Assembly: GCA_032334235.1 (NCBI GenBank)
Contig: JAVSGI010000005.1
Location: 124,001 to 188,000 of the forward strand
Direction of reading: 5' to 3'
Length of the DNA stretch: 64,000 nt
Origin: Paracoccaceae bacterium Fryx2
GTDB lineage: Bacteria; Pseudomonadota; Alphaproteobacteria; Rhodobacterales; Rhodobacteraceae
A program made the position numbers and the translations under genes. A model generated the notes under the pieces. That model saw only the letters and a program-made list of their open reading frames with translations. It was not told the origin of the DNA and searched no databases. How positions within the stretch are numbered: the first letter of the stretch is position 1; the number at the start of each line of letters is the position of its first letter. Shown here piece after piece: positions 9,012 through 18,705 of the stretch.

Positions 9012-9671
9012 TCAGGCCGGTTCGGCCATCCGCGCGGCCCACATGGCCTGGAAGGCCGGGCGGGCTTGCGCGCGGGCCAGCCACGCGGCGGTGGCGGGGT
9101 ATGCCGCCAGCAGCGGCTTGTGCGCCGCGCCATAGCGCAGGCATTCGGCCAGCATGATGTCGGCCACGGTGAAGCGGTCGCCCACCAGCCAGTCGCGGCC
9201 CAGAAGATGCGCCTCCAGCCTTGCCAGCGGCCGGGCGAGCCTTTCGGCGGCGGCGGCGATCCTTGCCGCGCCTTCGGGGGTATCGGCCAGCCCGTCGGCT
9301 ATGGTGTAGAGGATGTCGATGCCGGGGGTTTCCAGCGACGTGGCGCCGAACAGCGCCCACTGGTCGGTCTCGGCCGTCTCGGCCAGCCCCTGCGGGCCAA
9401 GTTCGCCGCCGTATTTGCGCGCCAGATGCAGGCAGATCGCCAGCGATTCCGTCAGCACCAGCCCGTCATCCTCCATCGCCGGAATCTGGCCCTGCGGGTT
9501 CACGGCAAGGAAGTCGGGCGAGGCGGTGTTGAAAGGCGCATCCGGGGCGGCGGGGTCGGGCAGGCGGTAGGCCTGGATCACCGGCACATGGTCGAAGGGC
9601 AGGCCGATTTCACCCAGCAGCCAGACAGGGCGCGAGGCGCGGGAACGGCAGACGCCGTAAAGGGTGGGCAT
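9012..9671 (-). CDS. Glutathione S-transferase family protein
   Basis: 219 residues. The thioredoxin-like N-terminal domain contains RSRASRPVWLLGEIGLPF (about 8-25), then VNPQGQIPAMEDDGLVLTES, the glutathione-binding P-loop (cis-Pro in QIPA, E-S contact in LTES). The all-alpha C-terminal domain has the N-capping box WLVGDRFTVADIMLAE. Substrate unknown; roles in detoxification or reductive steps are possible. Single gene with an ATG at 9671 behind GGAGGTTCCC. Confidence 0.9.
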   Translation of the reverse strand: MPTLYGVCRSRASRPVWLLGEIGLPFDHVPVIQAYRLPDPAAPDAPFNTASPDFLAVNPQGQIPAMEDDGLVLTESLAICLHLARKYGGELGPQGLAETAETDQWALFGATSLETPGIDILYTIADGLADTPEGAARIAAAAERLARPLARLEAHLLGRDWLVGDRFTVADIMLAECLRYGAAHKPLLAAYPATAAWLARAQARPAFQAMWAARMAEPA

Positions 9672-9804
9672 GGGAACCTCCGGGTCCGGGATGCGGCGCC
9701 GAGACTAGCCGGGATGGGCGGCCGCGGGAAGACGGCGCGGTGCCCCGTCCTGCGCGCCATCCGCCCCGGCGCGTCTGAAACGGTCGTTTCAAAAGCGGGG
9801 CAGG

Positions 9805-11952
9805 ATGACAGGTCGTGAACAGCATTTTCTTGCCCGGAAGGGAAAGTTGCGGCACGCTGGAAATCTGGCATTTCAGAAATGGCTTATCATGAAAGGTCGC
9901 GAGCAGGACGCCGAACCGGGCGCGAGCGAGCAGGGTCACGATCGGTGTGGAGTGGAAGAGAACGCCGGTCAGGGCGCTGGCCCGGAAAATGACGGGCCGC
10001 CGGAGGGTGCCGGGAGCGTTGCTCTGGCGCGGGGGGCGGAAGGCAAAGATCCGGCGCGGGAGGCGGAAGGCGCGGGCCCGGCGCCGGGTGAGGAAAGCGC
10101 GGACCCGGCGCGGGAGGCGGAAGGCGCGGGCCCGGCGCCGGGTGAGGAAAGCGCGGACCCGGCGCGGGAGGCGGAGGGCGGAGACCCGGCGCCGGGTGAG
10201 GAATGCGCGGACCCGGAGCGGGGCATCGAGCGGACCGCGCGGGCCGAGATCATTGACCGGCTTTACGATGTTGCGATCGACCCGATCCGGCTGAGCGACC
10301 TGCTGGAGGTCTGGGAGGGCAGGACGGCGGTGATGCGGGCCGGGCCGCTGGACGAGGTGGTGCCGCTGAACGACCCCGAGATCGAGGCGCATGTCCGCCG
10401 GGCGGGCGTGTTCCTCGACCGTTTCGAGGCGGCGCATCAGGAGGCCGGCTATCGCGCCGTGCTGTCGGACATTCCGCGGTCTGCCGCGTTCGTCTCGGAT
10501 GGCTGGAGCGGTATCGCGGGCTGCAACCGGGCGGCGGGGCAGGCATTCTCGGTCAGCGAGGGGGCGGCGCTGGCGGCGCTGCCGTTCGATGCCGAAGACG
10601 TTGCGGCGCTGGTCGGCGTGATCCGCAAGGTGGCCGGGGGCAAGGCGGAAAAGGTCGTCACCCTGCGCATCCGGTCGACCGTGACCGGCGGGCCGGTGAT
10701 CCTGCGCGTCAGCCCGGTCGAGGGCGGGACGGACCGGCCGGGGGGGCGGCCGCTGGCGCTGGTGATCACGACCGAACTGGTGTGGCCCGAGGGCTTCGAG
10801 GTGACCGTGCAGGAGGCGTTCGGCCTGACCGCCGCCGAGGTGGAGATCGTGCGCGGGCTGACGCTGGGGCTGCCGCTGCGCGATATTGCCGCCGCACGGG
10901 GCCGGTCCGTCGAGACGGTGCGGACGCAGGTCCGCTCGGTTCTGGCCAAGACGGAAACGCATGGCCAGGCGGAGCTGATGCGGGTGGTGATGGGGCTGAT
11001 GGACCTGGCGCTGATACCGGCGCAGGGGCTTTCGGTGCCGCTGCGGGGCGCCGGGATGGACGAGGTGCCGTTCAGGTCCATGCGGCTGCCCGACGGGCGG
11101 CGGCTGGACTGGATCGAGTTCGGCGACCCCGAAGGCGTGGCCTGCCTTTACATGCATCTGGAATTCGGGCTGATCCGCTGGCCCGCCAGTGCCGAGCGCG
11201 CGGCGCGAGCGCGGGGCATCCGGGTGATCGTGCCGGTGCGGGCGGGCTACGGGCGCAGCGATCCGCAGGGCCGGGGCGCGGACCACCTGCTGGCCACCGC
11301 GCAGGACCATGCCGCGCTGCTGGACCATCTGGGGGTGCCAGTAGCCGCCGTGCTGGCGCAGGGGGCGGACATGCGCTTTGCCATGAAGCTGTCGCTGATC
11401 CGGCCCGATCTGGTCAGCGGGATCCTGGGCTGCGCCGTGCGTCTGCCGCTGCGCACCGCCGCGCAATATGAACGGATGAACAAATGGCAACGCTTCATCC
11501 GGGCCAACGCCCGCTATGCGCCGCGCGTGCTGCCGTTCCTGGTGCAGGCCGGCTTTTCGCTGGCGCGCAAGCTGGGAAAGGAGGCGTTCTTCGAACAGGT
11601 CATCGGCGGGTCGCCTGCCGATCTGGACACCTTTGCCCGCCCCGAGGTGCGCGAGGCGATACTGACGGGATCGGAGGTCTGCCTCGGGCGCCAGCTGTCG
11701 GCGCACGAGGCCTTCACCCGCGACTGCATCGGATCGGAGCGCGACTGGTCGGACGTGCTGCGGGCCTGCCGGGTGCCGGTGCTGCTGTTGCAGGGCGACC
11801 AGGACGTGCACATGCCGCTGCAAACGATTCGCGAGTTAAGGACAGATTTCCCGCTATTGGAGATTCAGTTTGTGCCGCGCACGGGGCAGTTGTTGTTCTT
11901 TGCCGAATGGCCGCTGGTTCTGGACCATCTGACCCGGTTCCTGCCGCGATGA
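9805..11952 (+). CDS. LuxR-type HTH regulator fused to a degenerate alpha/beta hydrolase
   Basis: 715 residues. Residues about 40-145 are a low-complexity acidic/proline-rich segment containing three 18-residue repeats. Residues 150-330 are a globular region of unknown type (perhaps PAS-like). A LuxR/GerE helix-turn-helix follows: FGLTAAEVEIVRGLTLGLPL then IAAARGRSVETVRTQVRSVL. The C-terminal 280 residues have an alpha/beta-hydrolase fold, but the nucleophile elbow reads VLAQGADMRF instead of GxSxG, and the catalytic histidine position reads PRTGQLLFF instead of GxGH. The hydrolase is therefore probably a ligand-sensing domain rather than an enzyme. No adjacent target gene is obvious. The exact start is uncertain. 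Confidence 0.75.
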   Translation: MTGREQHFLARKGKLRHAGNLAFQKWLIMKGREQDAEPGASEQGHDRCGVEENAGQGAGPENDGPPEGAGSVALARGAEGKDPAREAEGAGPAPGEESADPAREAEGAGPAPGEESADPAREAEGGDPAPGEECADPERGIERTARAEIIDRLYDVAIDPIRLSDLLEVWEGRTAVMRAGPLDEVVPLNDPEIEAHVRRAGVFLDRFEAAHQEAGYRAVLSDIPRSAAFVSDGWSGIAGCNRAAGQAFSVSEGAALAALPFDAEDVAALVGVIRKVAGGKAEKVVTLRIRSTVTGGPVILRVSPVEGGTDRPGGRPLALVITTELVWPEGFEVTVQEAFGLTAAEVEIVRGLTLGLPLRDIAAARGRSVETVRTQVRSVLAKTETHGQAELMRVVMGLMDLALIPAQGLSVPLRGAGMDEVPFRSMRLPDGRRLDWIEFGDPEGVACLYMHLEFGLIRWPASAERAARARGIRVIVPVRAGYGRSDPQGRGADHLLATAQDHAALLDHLGVPVAAVLAQGADMRFAMKLSLIRPDLVSGILGCAVRLPLRTAAQYERMNKWQRFIRANARYAPRVLPFLVQAGFSLARKLGKEAFFEQVIGGSPADLDTFARPEVREAILTGSEVCLGRQLSAHEAFTRDCIGSERDWSDVLRACRVPVLLLQGDQDVHMPLQTIRELRTDFPLLEIQFVPRTGQLLFFAEWPLVLDHLTRFLPR
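10054..10215 (+). repeat. Three 54-bp in-frame tandem repeats in the LuxR-fusion gene
   Basis: Copies at 10054-10107, 10108-10161 and 10162-10215. The first two are identical and the third has diverged. Each encodes an 18-residue unit of the form REAEGAGPAPGEESADPA. A shorter related stretch lies just upstream near 10027. A 54-bp unit keeps frame on copy-number change. Confidence 0.9.
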
Positions 11953-11972
11953 CGGTCTAAATTAGCTCGGAT

Positions 11973-12001
11973 ACCGCAAATGGGGTATGCGGTTTTGCGG
12001 T
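11973..12001 (+). terminator. Hairpin after the LuxR-hydrolase gene
   Basis: ACCGCAAA (11973-11980) pairs with TTTGCGGT (11994-12001). There is no clear U-run, so this may be a weak terminator or mRNA-stabilising hairpin. Confidence 0.4.
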
Positions 12002-12072
12002 GCCTTCATTACCAAGAAGGAGTTCCCGAAGTTTGGATCAAATTGACTTTCACGGTTACAATTATCCCCAAG

Positions 12073-12112
12073 CAGGGCGGCGGTGCGTATCGGCATCGTC
12101 GCCCTGTTTTTT
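12073..12112 (+). terminator. Probable rho-independent terminator upstream of ppk2
   Basis: CAGGGCGGCG and CGTCGCCCTG form an imperfect stem followed by TTTTTT. It ends transcription entering the 281-bp gap between the LuxR fusion and ppk2. The rest of that gap shows nothing else recognisable. Confidence 0.6.
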
Positions 12113-12233
12113 GGTGAAATACCCGCTGTCTTTCCGGTCTGAAATGACATGGATCAAAGTCGCCGGCGGCATTCGGCCCGAGGCTGTCTGTGCTGCCGCA
12201 AGAGGTTTCCCCACCGCAGAAGGATGACGCCAG

Positions 12234-13199
12234 ATGGAAGATGCCGCCGAGATGCCCCGGGGCCCGGACCCGGTCGCGCCTGTTCCCGTGGCGGCGGAAA
12301 GTCCGGCGGTAGAGGTGCCCGGCCCCAGGGTCTTCCCCGCCGTCGATCCCGACGTGATCCGCGAGGCGTTCGAGTCGGGGCATTACCCCTATGCGCGGCT
12401 GATGGGCACAAGGATCTACGAGGCCGAGAAGGCCCGCCTTCAGGCCGAGTTGCTGAAGGTGCAGATCTGGGCGCAGGATACGGGGCAGAAGTTCGTCATC
12501 CTGATGGAGGGGCGCGACGCCGCCGGCAAGGGCGGCACGATCAAGCGGTTCATGGAACATCTGAACCCGCGCTACGCCCGCGTGGTCGCCCTGACCAAAC
12601 CCGGCGAGAAGGAAACCGGGCAGTGGTTCTTTCAGCGCTACATCGAACACCTGCCGACCCGGGGCGAGATCGTGTTCTTCGACCGCAGCTGGTACAACCG
12701 GGCCGGGGTGGAGCGGGTGATGGGGTTCTGCACCCCCTCGGAATATCTGGAGTTCATGCGCCAGGCGCCGGAACTGGAACGGATGCTCGTCCGGTCGGGC
12801 ATCAGGCTTTACAAATACTGGTTCTCGGTCACGCGCGACGAACAGCGTGCCCGTTTCCTCCAGCGCGAGACCGACCCGCTGAAGCGCTGGAAGCTGTCGC
12901 CGATCGACAAGGCCAGCCTCGACAAATGGGATGACTATACCGAGGCGAAAGAGGCGATGTTCTTCTACACCGACACCGCCGACGCGCCCTGGACCATCGT
13001 CAAGTCGAACGACAAGAAGCGCGCGCGGCTGAACTGCATGCGGCATTTCCTGGCCTCGATCGACTATCCGGGCAAGGATCTGACGGTGGTGACGCCACCC
13101 GATCCGCTGATCGTGGGGCGGGCGGCGCAGGTGATCAGCGGCACCGGGCGGATACTGGAGGCGGCGCTGCATCCCGAAACCCGCAAGCCGCGCATCTGA
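12234..13199 (+). CDS. ppk2: Polyphosphate kinase 2
   Basis: 321 residues. The PPK2 kinase core shows Walker A GRDAAGKGGTIK, the Walker B-like segment GEIVFFDRSWYNRAGVERVMGFC, and a lid region RETDPLKRWKLSPIDKASLD. A single PPK2 domain with a variable N-terminus of about 45 residues fits class I enzymes, which use polyphosphate to phosphorylate nucleoside diphosphates. Acts in the cytoplasm in nucleotide and energy balance. ATG 12234 lies behind GAAGGATGACGCCAG. Substrate preference (ADP or GDP) cannot be read from the sequence. Confidence 0.93.
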   Translation: MEDAAEMPRGPDPVAPVPVAAESPAVEVPGPRVFPAVDPDVIREAFESGHYPYARLMGTRIYEAEKARLQAELLKVQIWAQDTGQKFVILMEGRDAAGKGGTIKRFMEHLNPRYARVVALTKPGEKETGQWFFQRYIEHLPTRGEIVFFDRSWYNRAGVERVMGFCTPSEYLEFMRQAPELERMLVRSGIRLYKYWFSVTRDEQRARFLQRETDPLKRWKLSPIDKASLDKWDDYTEAKEAMFFYTDTADAPWTIVKSNDKKRARLNCMRHFLASIDYPGKDLTVVTPPDPLIVGRAAQVISGTGRILEAALHPETRKPRI

Positions 13200-13264
13200 C
13201 CGCGCCTTGCCCTGCGCTGCCGCTGCCCCTAAATGAGAGGGGATGCGGCGAAAGGATCGGGTGC

Positions 13265-13870
13265 ATGTGGGATCAGCGATACGCGGGCGACGGCTATCTG
13301 TTCGGCACCGACCCCGCCGCCTTCCTGCTGCGCGTGGCGCCGCTGCTGCCCCCCGCCGCAAGGGTGCTGAGCCTTGCCGACGGCGAGGGGCGCAACTCGG
13401 TCTGGCTGGCCGGGCAGGGGCACCGCGTCACCGCGCTGGAAGCCTCGGGCGTGGCGCTGGCAAAGGCGCGCGCCCTGGCGGCGGCGCGTGGGGTGACGGT
13501 CGGGTTCGTGCAGGGCGACATTGCCGGATGGGACTGGGCGGGCCACCCATGCGATGCGGTGCTGGGGGTGTTCATCCAGTTTGCGGACCCCGCCCTGCGG
13601 GCGCAGATCCACGCGGGCATCGCGCGGGCGGTGGTGCCGGGCGGGCTGGTGCTGCTGCACGGCTATGCCCCGCGCCAGATCGCCAACGGCACCGGCGGGC
13701 CGCGCGCGGTCGAGAACCTCTACACGCTCGACGCCCTGCGCGCCGATTTCCCGGGCTGGCAGGTGCTGCTGGCCGAAGACTACGATGCCGACATCAGCGA
13801 GGGCACCGGCCATTGCGGCCGCTCGGCGCTGATCGACTTCGTGGCGCGGCGCCCGGCGGCGCTGCCGTGA
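13265..13870 (+). CDS. Class I SAM-dependent methyltransferase
   Basis: 201 residues. It opens with MWDQRYAGDGYLFGTDPAAFL, the start typical of the TehB-like/thiopurine-type methyltransferase group. Motif I is VLSLADGEGRNSVWLAGQG and the acidic motif II region is VTALEASGVALAKA. Substrate unknown. It is the first gene of a tight unit with DUF1007 and the NicO exporter: its TGA overlaps the next ATG by one base. Confidence 0.85.
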   Translation: MWDQRYAGDGYLFGTDPAAFLLRVAPLLPPAARVLSLADGEGRNSVWLAGQGHRVTALEASGVALAKARALAAARGVTVGFVQGDIAGWDWAGHPCDAVLGVFIQFADPALRAQIHAGIARAVVPGGLVLLHGYAPRQIANGTGGPRAVENLYTLDALRADFPGWQVLLAEDYDADISEGTGHCGRSALIDFVARRPAALP

Positions 13871-14526
13871 TGCGGGTCGGTCTGGCAGGCGCGGTGCTGG
13901 CGGGGCTGGCCGGGCAGGTGGCGGCGCATCCGCATGTGTTCATCGACACCGGGCTGGAGGTGATCTTCGACGCGCAAGGCATGGCCACGGCGCTGCGCAT
14001 CACCTGGGCCTATGACGACCTCGTGTCGCTGATGATCGTCGAGGATCGCGGCATGGACCCGGACGGCGACGGCACGCTGACGCCCGCCGAACAGGCGGCG
14101 CTGACCGGCTTCGACATGGCGTGGGACGCGGATTTCGCGGGCGACACCCATGCGCTGGCGGGCGACGTGCCGCTGGTGCTGTCGCGCCCGTCCGACTGGA
14201 CGGTGGACTACCGCGACGGGCGGGTGATCTCGACCCACCTGCGGCGGCTGGAACCGCCGCTCAGGCCCGGTGCCGTGCCGCTGGTGGTGCAGGTCTATGA
14301 TCCGGGCTTCTATTCCGCCTATGCCATCGCGGGCACGCCGGTGCTGACTGGCGCCGCCCCCGAATGCTCTGTGCAGGTGTTCGAGCCCGACCGCGCCGCA
14401 GCCGATGCCATATTGCAGGCTGCGATCGACGAATACACCGGTGACGCCGGCATCGAGGGCGACTTTCCCGCCGTGGGCGCCGCCTATTCCGAGGAGGCCC
14501 GCATCACATGCGCCGGCGGTTCCTGA
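13870..14526 (+). CDS. DUF1007 family periplasmic protein (metal-transport partner)
   Basis: 218 residues with a signal peptide ending around QVAAHPHVFID. HPHVFID at the mature N-terminus is the family hallmark and could bind metal. An acidic EF-hand-like segment DPDGDGTLTPAEQ follows near residue 60. DUF1007 proteins are often encoded beside NicO/RcnA-type nickel-cobalt transporters, as here: the next gene starts 19 bp before this one ends. It may hand metal to or from that transporter in the periplasm. Confidence 0.88.
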   Translation: MRVGLAGAVLAGLAGQVAAHPHVFIDTGLEVIFDAQGMATALRITWAYDDLVSLMIVEDRGMDPDGDGTLTPAEQAALTGFDMAWDADFAGDTHALAGDVPLVLSRPSDWTVDYRDGRVISTHLRRLEPPLRPGAVPLVVQVYDPGFYSAYAIAGTPVLTGAAPECSVQVFEPDRAAADAILQAAIDEYTGDAGIEGDFPAVGAAYSEEARITCAGGS

Positions 14527-15452
14527 TCCTCGGGCTGGTGCTGGCGGCGGTGCTGGGGCTGGCCTGGGCGCTGGGCGCGCTGGACGGCATCGCGCGCTGG
14601 GCCGACGCGGGCAAGCGCGAGGTGCAGGACATGCTGGCCGCCGCCCTGCGCCGCCTGCGGGCGGGCGATCCCGGGGCGCTGATGGCGCTGCTGGGGGTGG
14701 CCTTCGGCTACGGCTTCTTTCACGCGGCGGGCCCGGGGCATGGCAAGCTTTTGATCGGCAGCTACGCCATGGCGCGGCGGGTTCGGCTGGGGCCGCTGGC
14801 GGCGATTGCGCTGGCCTCGTCGCTGGCGCAGGCGACGGTGGCGGTGGCGCTGGTCTATGCCGGGGTGTTCCTGCTGGGCTGGGGGCGCGAGCGGCTGGTG
14901 GCGGTGACCGAGCAGGTGATGGCCCCGGTCAGCTATGCCGCGATTGCGGGCATCGGGCTGTGGCTGGCGTGGCGCGGCTGGCGCGGGCTCCGGCGCGGGG
15001 GGCACGACCATGACCACGGGCACCATGACCACGGGCACCACGGCCACGGGCACCACGGCCACGGGCACCACGACCACGGGCATGTCCATGACGCAAGCTG
15101 CGGCCACGCCCACGGCCCCAGCGTGGAGGAAGTGGCAAGGGTCGCGGGTTGGCGCGATGCTCTGGTGCTGATTGCGGGCATTGCGCTGCGGCCCTGCACC
15201 GGCGCGCTGTTCCTGCTGGTGCTGACATGGCAGATGAAGATCCCCGCGGCGGGCATCGCCGGGGCCTATGCGATGGGGCTGGGCACCGCCACGGTCACGA
15301 TTGCCGTCGCCGCGGCCAGTGTCTGGGCGCGCGAGGGCGCGCTGGCCGCGCTGCCGGGCGCGCGGCTGGCGGCGGCGCTGCCGCTGCTGGAACTCGGCAT
15401 CGGGCTGCTGGTCGCGCTGATCTCGGGGCAGTTGCTTCTGTCAAGCCTTTAG
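14508..15452 (+). CDS. NicO/RcnA-family nickel/cobalt transporter
   Basis: 314 residues, about six membrane helices. The first cluster contains the family motif FFHAAGPGHGK. A cytoplasmic or periplasmic loop near residues 165-205 is extremely histidine-rich (HDHDHGHHDHGHHGHGHHGH and onward). The last cluster contains IALRPCTGALFLLVL, the second conserved motif. The His loop resembles the metal-binding loop of RcnA, which argues for Ni/Co efflux. Translationally coupled to the DUF1007 gene. Confidence 0.88.
   Translation: MRRRFLILGLVLAAVLGLAWALGALDGIARWADAGKREVQDMLAAALRRLRAGDPGALMALLGVAFGYGFFHAAGPGHGKLLIGSYAMARRVRLGPLAAIALASSLAQATVAVALVYAGVFLLGWGRERLVAVTEQVMAPVSYAAIAGIGLWLAWRGWRGLRRGGHDHDHGHHDHGHHGHGHHGHGHHDHGHVHDASCGHAHGPSVEEVARVAGWRDALVLIAGIALRPCTGALFLLVLTWQMKIPAAGIAGAYAMGLGTATVTIAVAAASVWAREGALAALPGARLAAALPLLELGIGLLVALISGQLLLSSL
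15008..15082 (+). repeat. Five 15-bp tandem repeats encoding the His-rich loop
   Basis: The unit CCATGACCACGGGCA (with CCACGGCCACGGGCA variants) repeats five times in frame and encodes the HDHGH-type loop of the NicO transporter. Copy number may vary between strains. Confidence 0.8.
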
Positions 15453-15502
15453 ACTGCTTGTGGCACCTTGCCGCGCCGCGCGGGCCGGGATAAGCCCGGC
15501 AA

Positions 15503-16858
15503 ATGACCGCCTTGCCCCTTTCCAAAGCAGCCCATGCGCGGGCGACGCTTGTCCTTGGCCTGCCGCTGATCGGCAGCCATCTGGCGCAGATGGGGCTGCA
15601 TGTCACCGATACGGTGATGCTGGGCTGGTATGGCGTGGCGGAACTGGCGGCGGTGGTGCTGGGATCATCTGTGTTCTTCATCGTGTTCATCCTCGGCGCG
15701 GGCTTTGCGCAGGCGGTGATGCCGATGGTGGCGCAGGCGCTGGGCCGCGGCGACGAGGCGCAGGTGCGCCGCGACACCCGCATGGGGCTGTGGCTGTCGA
15801 TCGGCTTCGGCGTGCTGACCTACCCGCTGTTCTGGGCCTCGGGGCCGATCCTGCTGGCGGCGGGGCAGCAACCCGAGGTGGCGGCGCTGGCGCAGGACTA
15901 CCTGCGCGTGGCAGGTGCGGGCATGGTGCCCGCCCTGCTGGTGATGGTGTTCAAGAGCTACCTCGCGGCGCTCGAGCGCACGCAGGTCGTGCTCTGGACC
16001 ACCATCGCCGCGGTTTTCCTGAACGTCTGGCTGAACTGGCTGCTGATCTTCGGGAACGGCGGCGCGCCGGAACTCGGCGTGCGGGGCGCGGCCATCGCCT
16101 CGGTCGGGGTGCAGGTGCTGACGGTCCTGGTGCTGGCACTCTATGCCGGCCTGCTGCGCGACCTGCGCCGTTTCGCGCTGTTCCAGCGGTTCTGGCGGCC
16201 CGACTGGTCTGCGATGCGCCAGGTGTACCGCCTCGGCCTGCCGATCGGACTGACCAGCCTCGCGGAAGGCGGGCTGTTCCAGGCTTCGGCGCTGATGATG
16301 GGCTGGATCGGCACGGTCGAACTCGCGGCGCACGGCATCGCCCTCGAGGTCGCCGCACTCGCCTTCATGGTGCATGTCGGCCTCTCGAACGCCACCACGG
16401 TGCGGACCGGGCGGGCGCAGGGCCAGGGTGACGCCCGCGGCCTGCGCGACGGCGCAATGGTCGCCATCGCGCTGTCGCTGGGGTTCGGGCTCGTGATGGT
16501 GGCGCTGTTCCTCTCCGTGCCGGAACCGATCATCGCGCTGTTCCTCGACACCTCGAAACCCGAAAGCGCCCAGATCATCGCCTTCGGCACCACGCTGCTG
16601 GCGCTGGCCGCCCTGTTCCAGATGGCCGACGCCGCGCAGGTGATGGCGCTGGGCCTGCTGCGCGGCGTGCAGGACACGCGGGTGCCGATGTGGCTGGCGG
16701 CGCTCAGCTACTGGGTGGTCGGCATCCCGGTCAGCTACGTCCTTGCCTTCCCCCTCGGCATGGGCGGGGTGGGCCTGTGGCTCGGCCTCGTGGTCGGCCT
16801 CGCCCTCGCCGCCGTCCTGCTGATGATCCGCTTCTGGACGCGCGCCCCGAAAGCCTGA
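15503..16858 (+). CDS. MATE family efflux transporter
   Basis: 451 residues with about 12 membrane helices in two related halves, the normal MATE/NorM length. The N-terminus contains LGLPLIGSHLAQMGLHVTDT, a typical first helix, and the second half restarts at YRLGLPIGLTSLAEGGLFQA. Family members export cationic drugs or metabolites using a Na+ or H+ gradient. Single gene; the substrate is unknown. Confidence 0.92.
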   Translation: MTALPLSKAAHARATLVLGLPLIGSHLAQMGLHVTDTVMLGWYGVAELAAVVLGSSVFFIVFILGAGFAQAVMPMVAQALGRGDEAQVRRDTRMGLWLSIGFGVLTYPLFWASGPILLAAGQQPEVAALAQDYLRVAGAGMVPALLVMVFKSYLAALERTQVVLWTTIAAVFLNVWLNWLLIFGNGGAPELGVRGAAIASVGVQVLTVLVLALYAGLLRDLRRFALFQRFWRPDWSAMRQVYRLGLPIGLTSLAEGGLFQASALMMGWIGTVELAAHGIALEVAALAFMVHVGLSNATTVRTGRAQGQGDARGLRDGAMVAIALSLGFGLVMVALFLSVPEPIIALFLDTSKPESAQIIAFGTTLLALAALFQMADAAQVMALGLLRGVQDTRVPMWLAALSYWVVGIPVSYVLAFPLGMGGVGLWLGLVVGLALAAVLLMIRFWTRAPKA

Positions 16859-16862
16859 CTCT

Positions 16863-16910
16863 ACCCCATTCACCTTGGACAAGTATCCTCGGGGGTGCGG
16901 GGGCAGACAG
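16863..16910 (-). repeat. Dispersed intergenic repeat, copy 1
   Basis: On the minus strand this reads CCCCCGCACCCCCGAGGATA then CTTGTCCAAGGTGAATGGGG. It matches the copies at 56142-56187 and, in part, 26311-26335. It lies just after the MATE stop. Confidence 0.7.
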
Positions 16911-16942
16911 CCCCCGCCGGCCTCTCAGCCCGCGCCGCCGCC

Positions 16943-16991
16943 TGGCCCCGTCAGTCTGGCCCCGCCAGTCTGGCCCCGTCAGTCTGGCCCC
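16943..16991. repeat. 14-bp tandem repeat, 3.5 copies
   Basis: TGGCCCCGTCAGTC repeats at 16943, 16957 (one mismatch) and 16971, then a half copy at 16985. The array runs into the 3' end of the hypothetical gene at 16979. Confidence 0.85.
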
Positions 16992-17386
16992 TTAATCAGC
17001 CGCTCCGCCTTCCGGCGCACCAGCACCGAACGCAGGTCATGCATCGCCAGCAGCAGCGAGTCGGTGACGTTTTCCAGCTGGTCATCCGTCGCCCGGGTCT
17101 GCGCCCAGTGCGTCGTCAGGTTCATGTAGTCAACCGCCCGGTGGATGTCGTCGATGTCGCGCTGCGCCAGCAGGGCCACGCGGGCGGCCATCCAGTCGCG
17201 GATCGCCGTCAGGTCGGCGGGCGACAGCGCCGCGTCGCCGTGCGGCTTGATGTTGCCGTTCCGGACGTTGACGACCGCAATTTCTGCCATGTCGATCCGG
17301 CGCTGGCGGTTCTCGGTATCGACCCGGAACACCGCCGCGCCATTGTCGCGGATGCGGAAATAATACTCCGGCAGATCGCCCGCCAT
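16979..17386 (-). CDS. Conserved hypothetical protein downstream of aspartate aminotransferase
   Basis: 135 residues, soluble, no recognised domain. The N-terminus (LPEYYFRIRDNGAAVFRVD) and a central segment on living in multiple helices (TAIRDWMAARVALLAQRDIDD) suggest a small mixed alpha/beta protein. ATG 17386 follows GAGGGGGCGGC and lies 9 bp after the aminotransferase stop, so the two genes form one transcription unit. The gene's last bases overlap the 14-bp tandem repeats. Function unknown. Confidence 0.65.
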   Translation of the reverse strand: MAGDLPEYYFRIRDNGAAVFRVDTENRQRRIDMAEIAVVNVRNGNIKPHGDAALSPADLTAIRDWMAARVALLAQRDIDDIHRAVDYMNLTTHWAQTRATDDQLENVTDSLLLAMHDLRSVLVRRKAERLIKGPD

Positions 17387-17395
17387 GCCGCCCCC

Positions 17396-18676
<1,281 letters not shown>

Positions 18677-18705
18677 TCAAGCGATATCGGAAAAGGAGAG
18701 GCAAG

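Noticed and set aside
10054-10215. Repeat array as a CRISPR
   Set aside because: Units are contiguous with no spacers and are in frame within a gene.
9610-11823. 737-codon minus-strand frame opposite the LuxR fusion
   Set aside because: Arg/Pro/His-rich composition typical of an antisense shadow in high-GC DNA; the plus strand has real domains.
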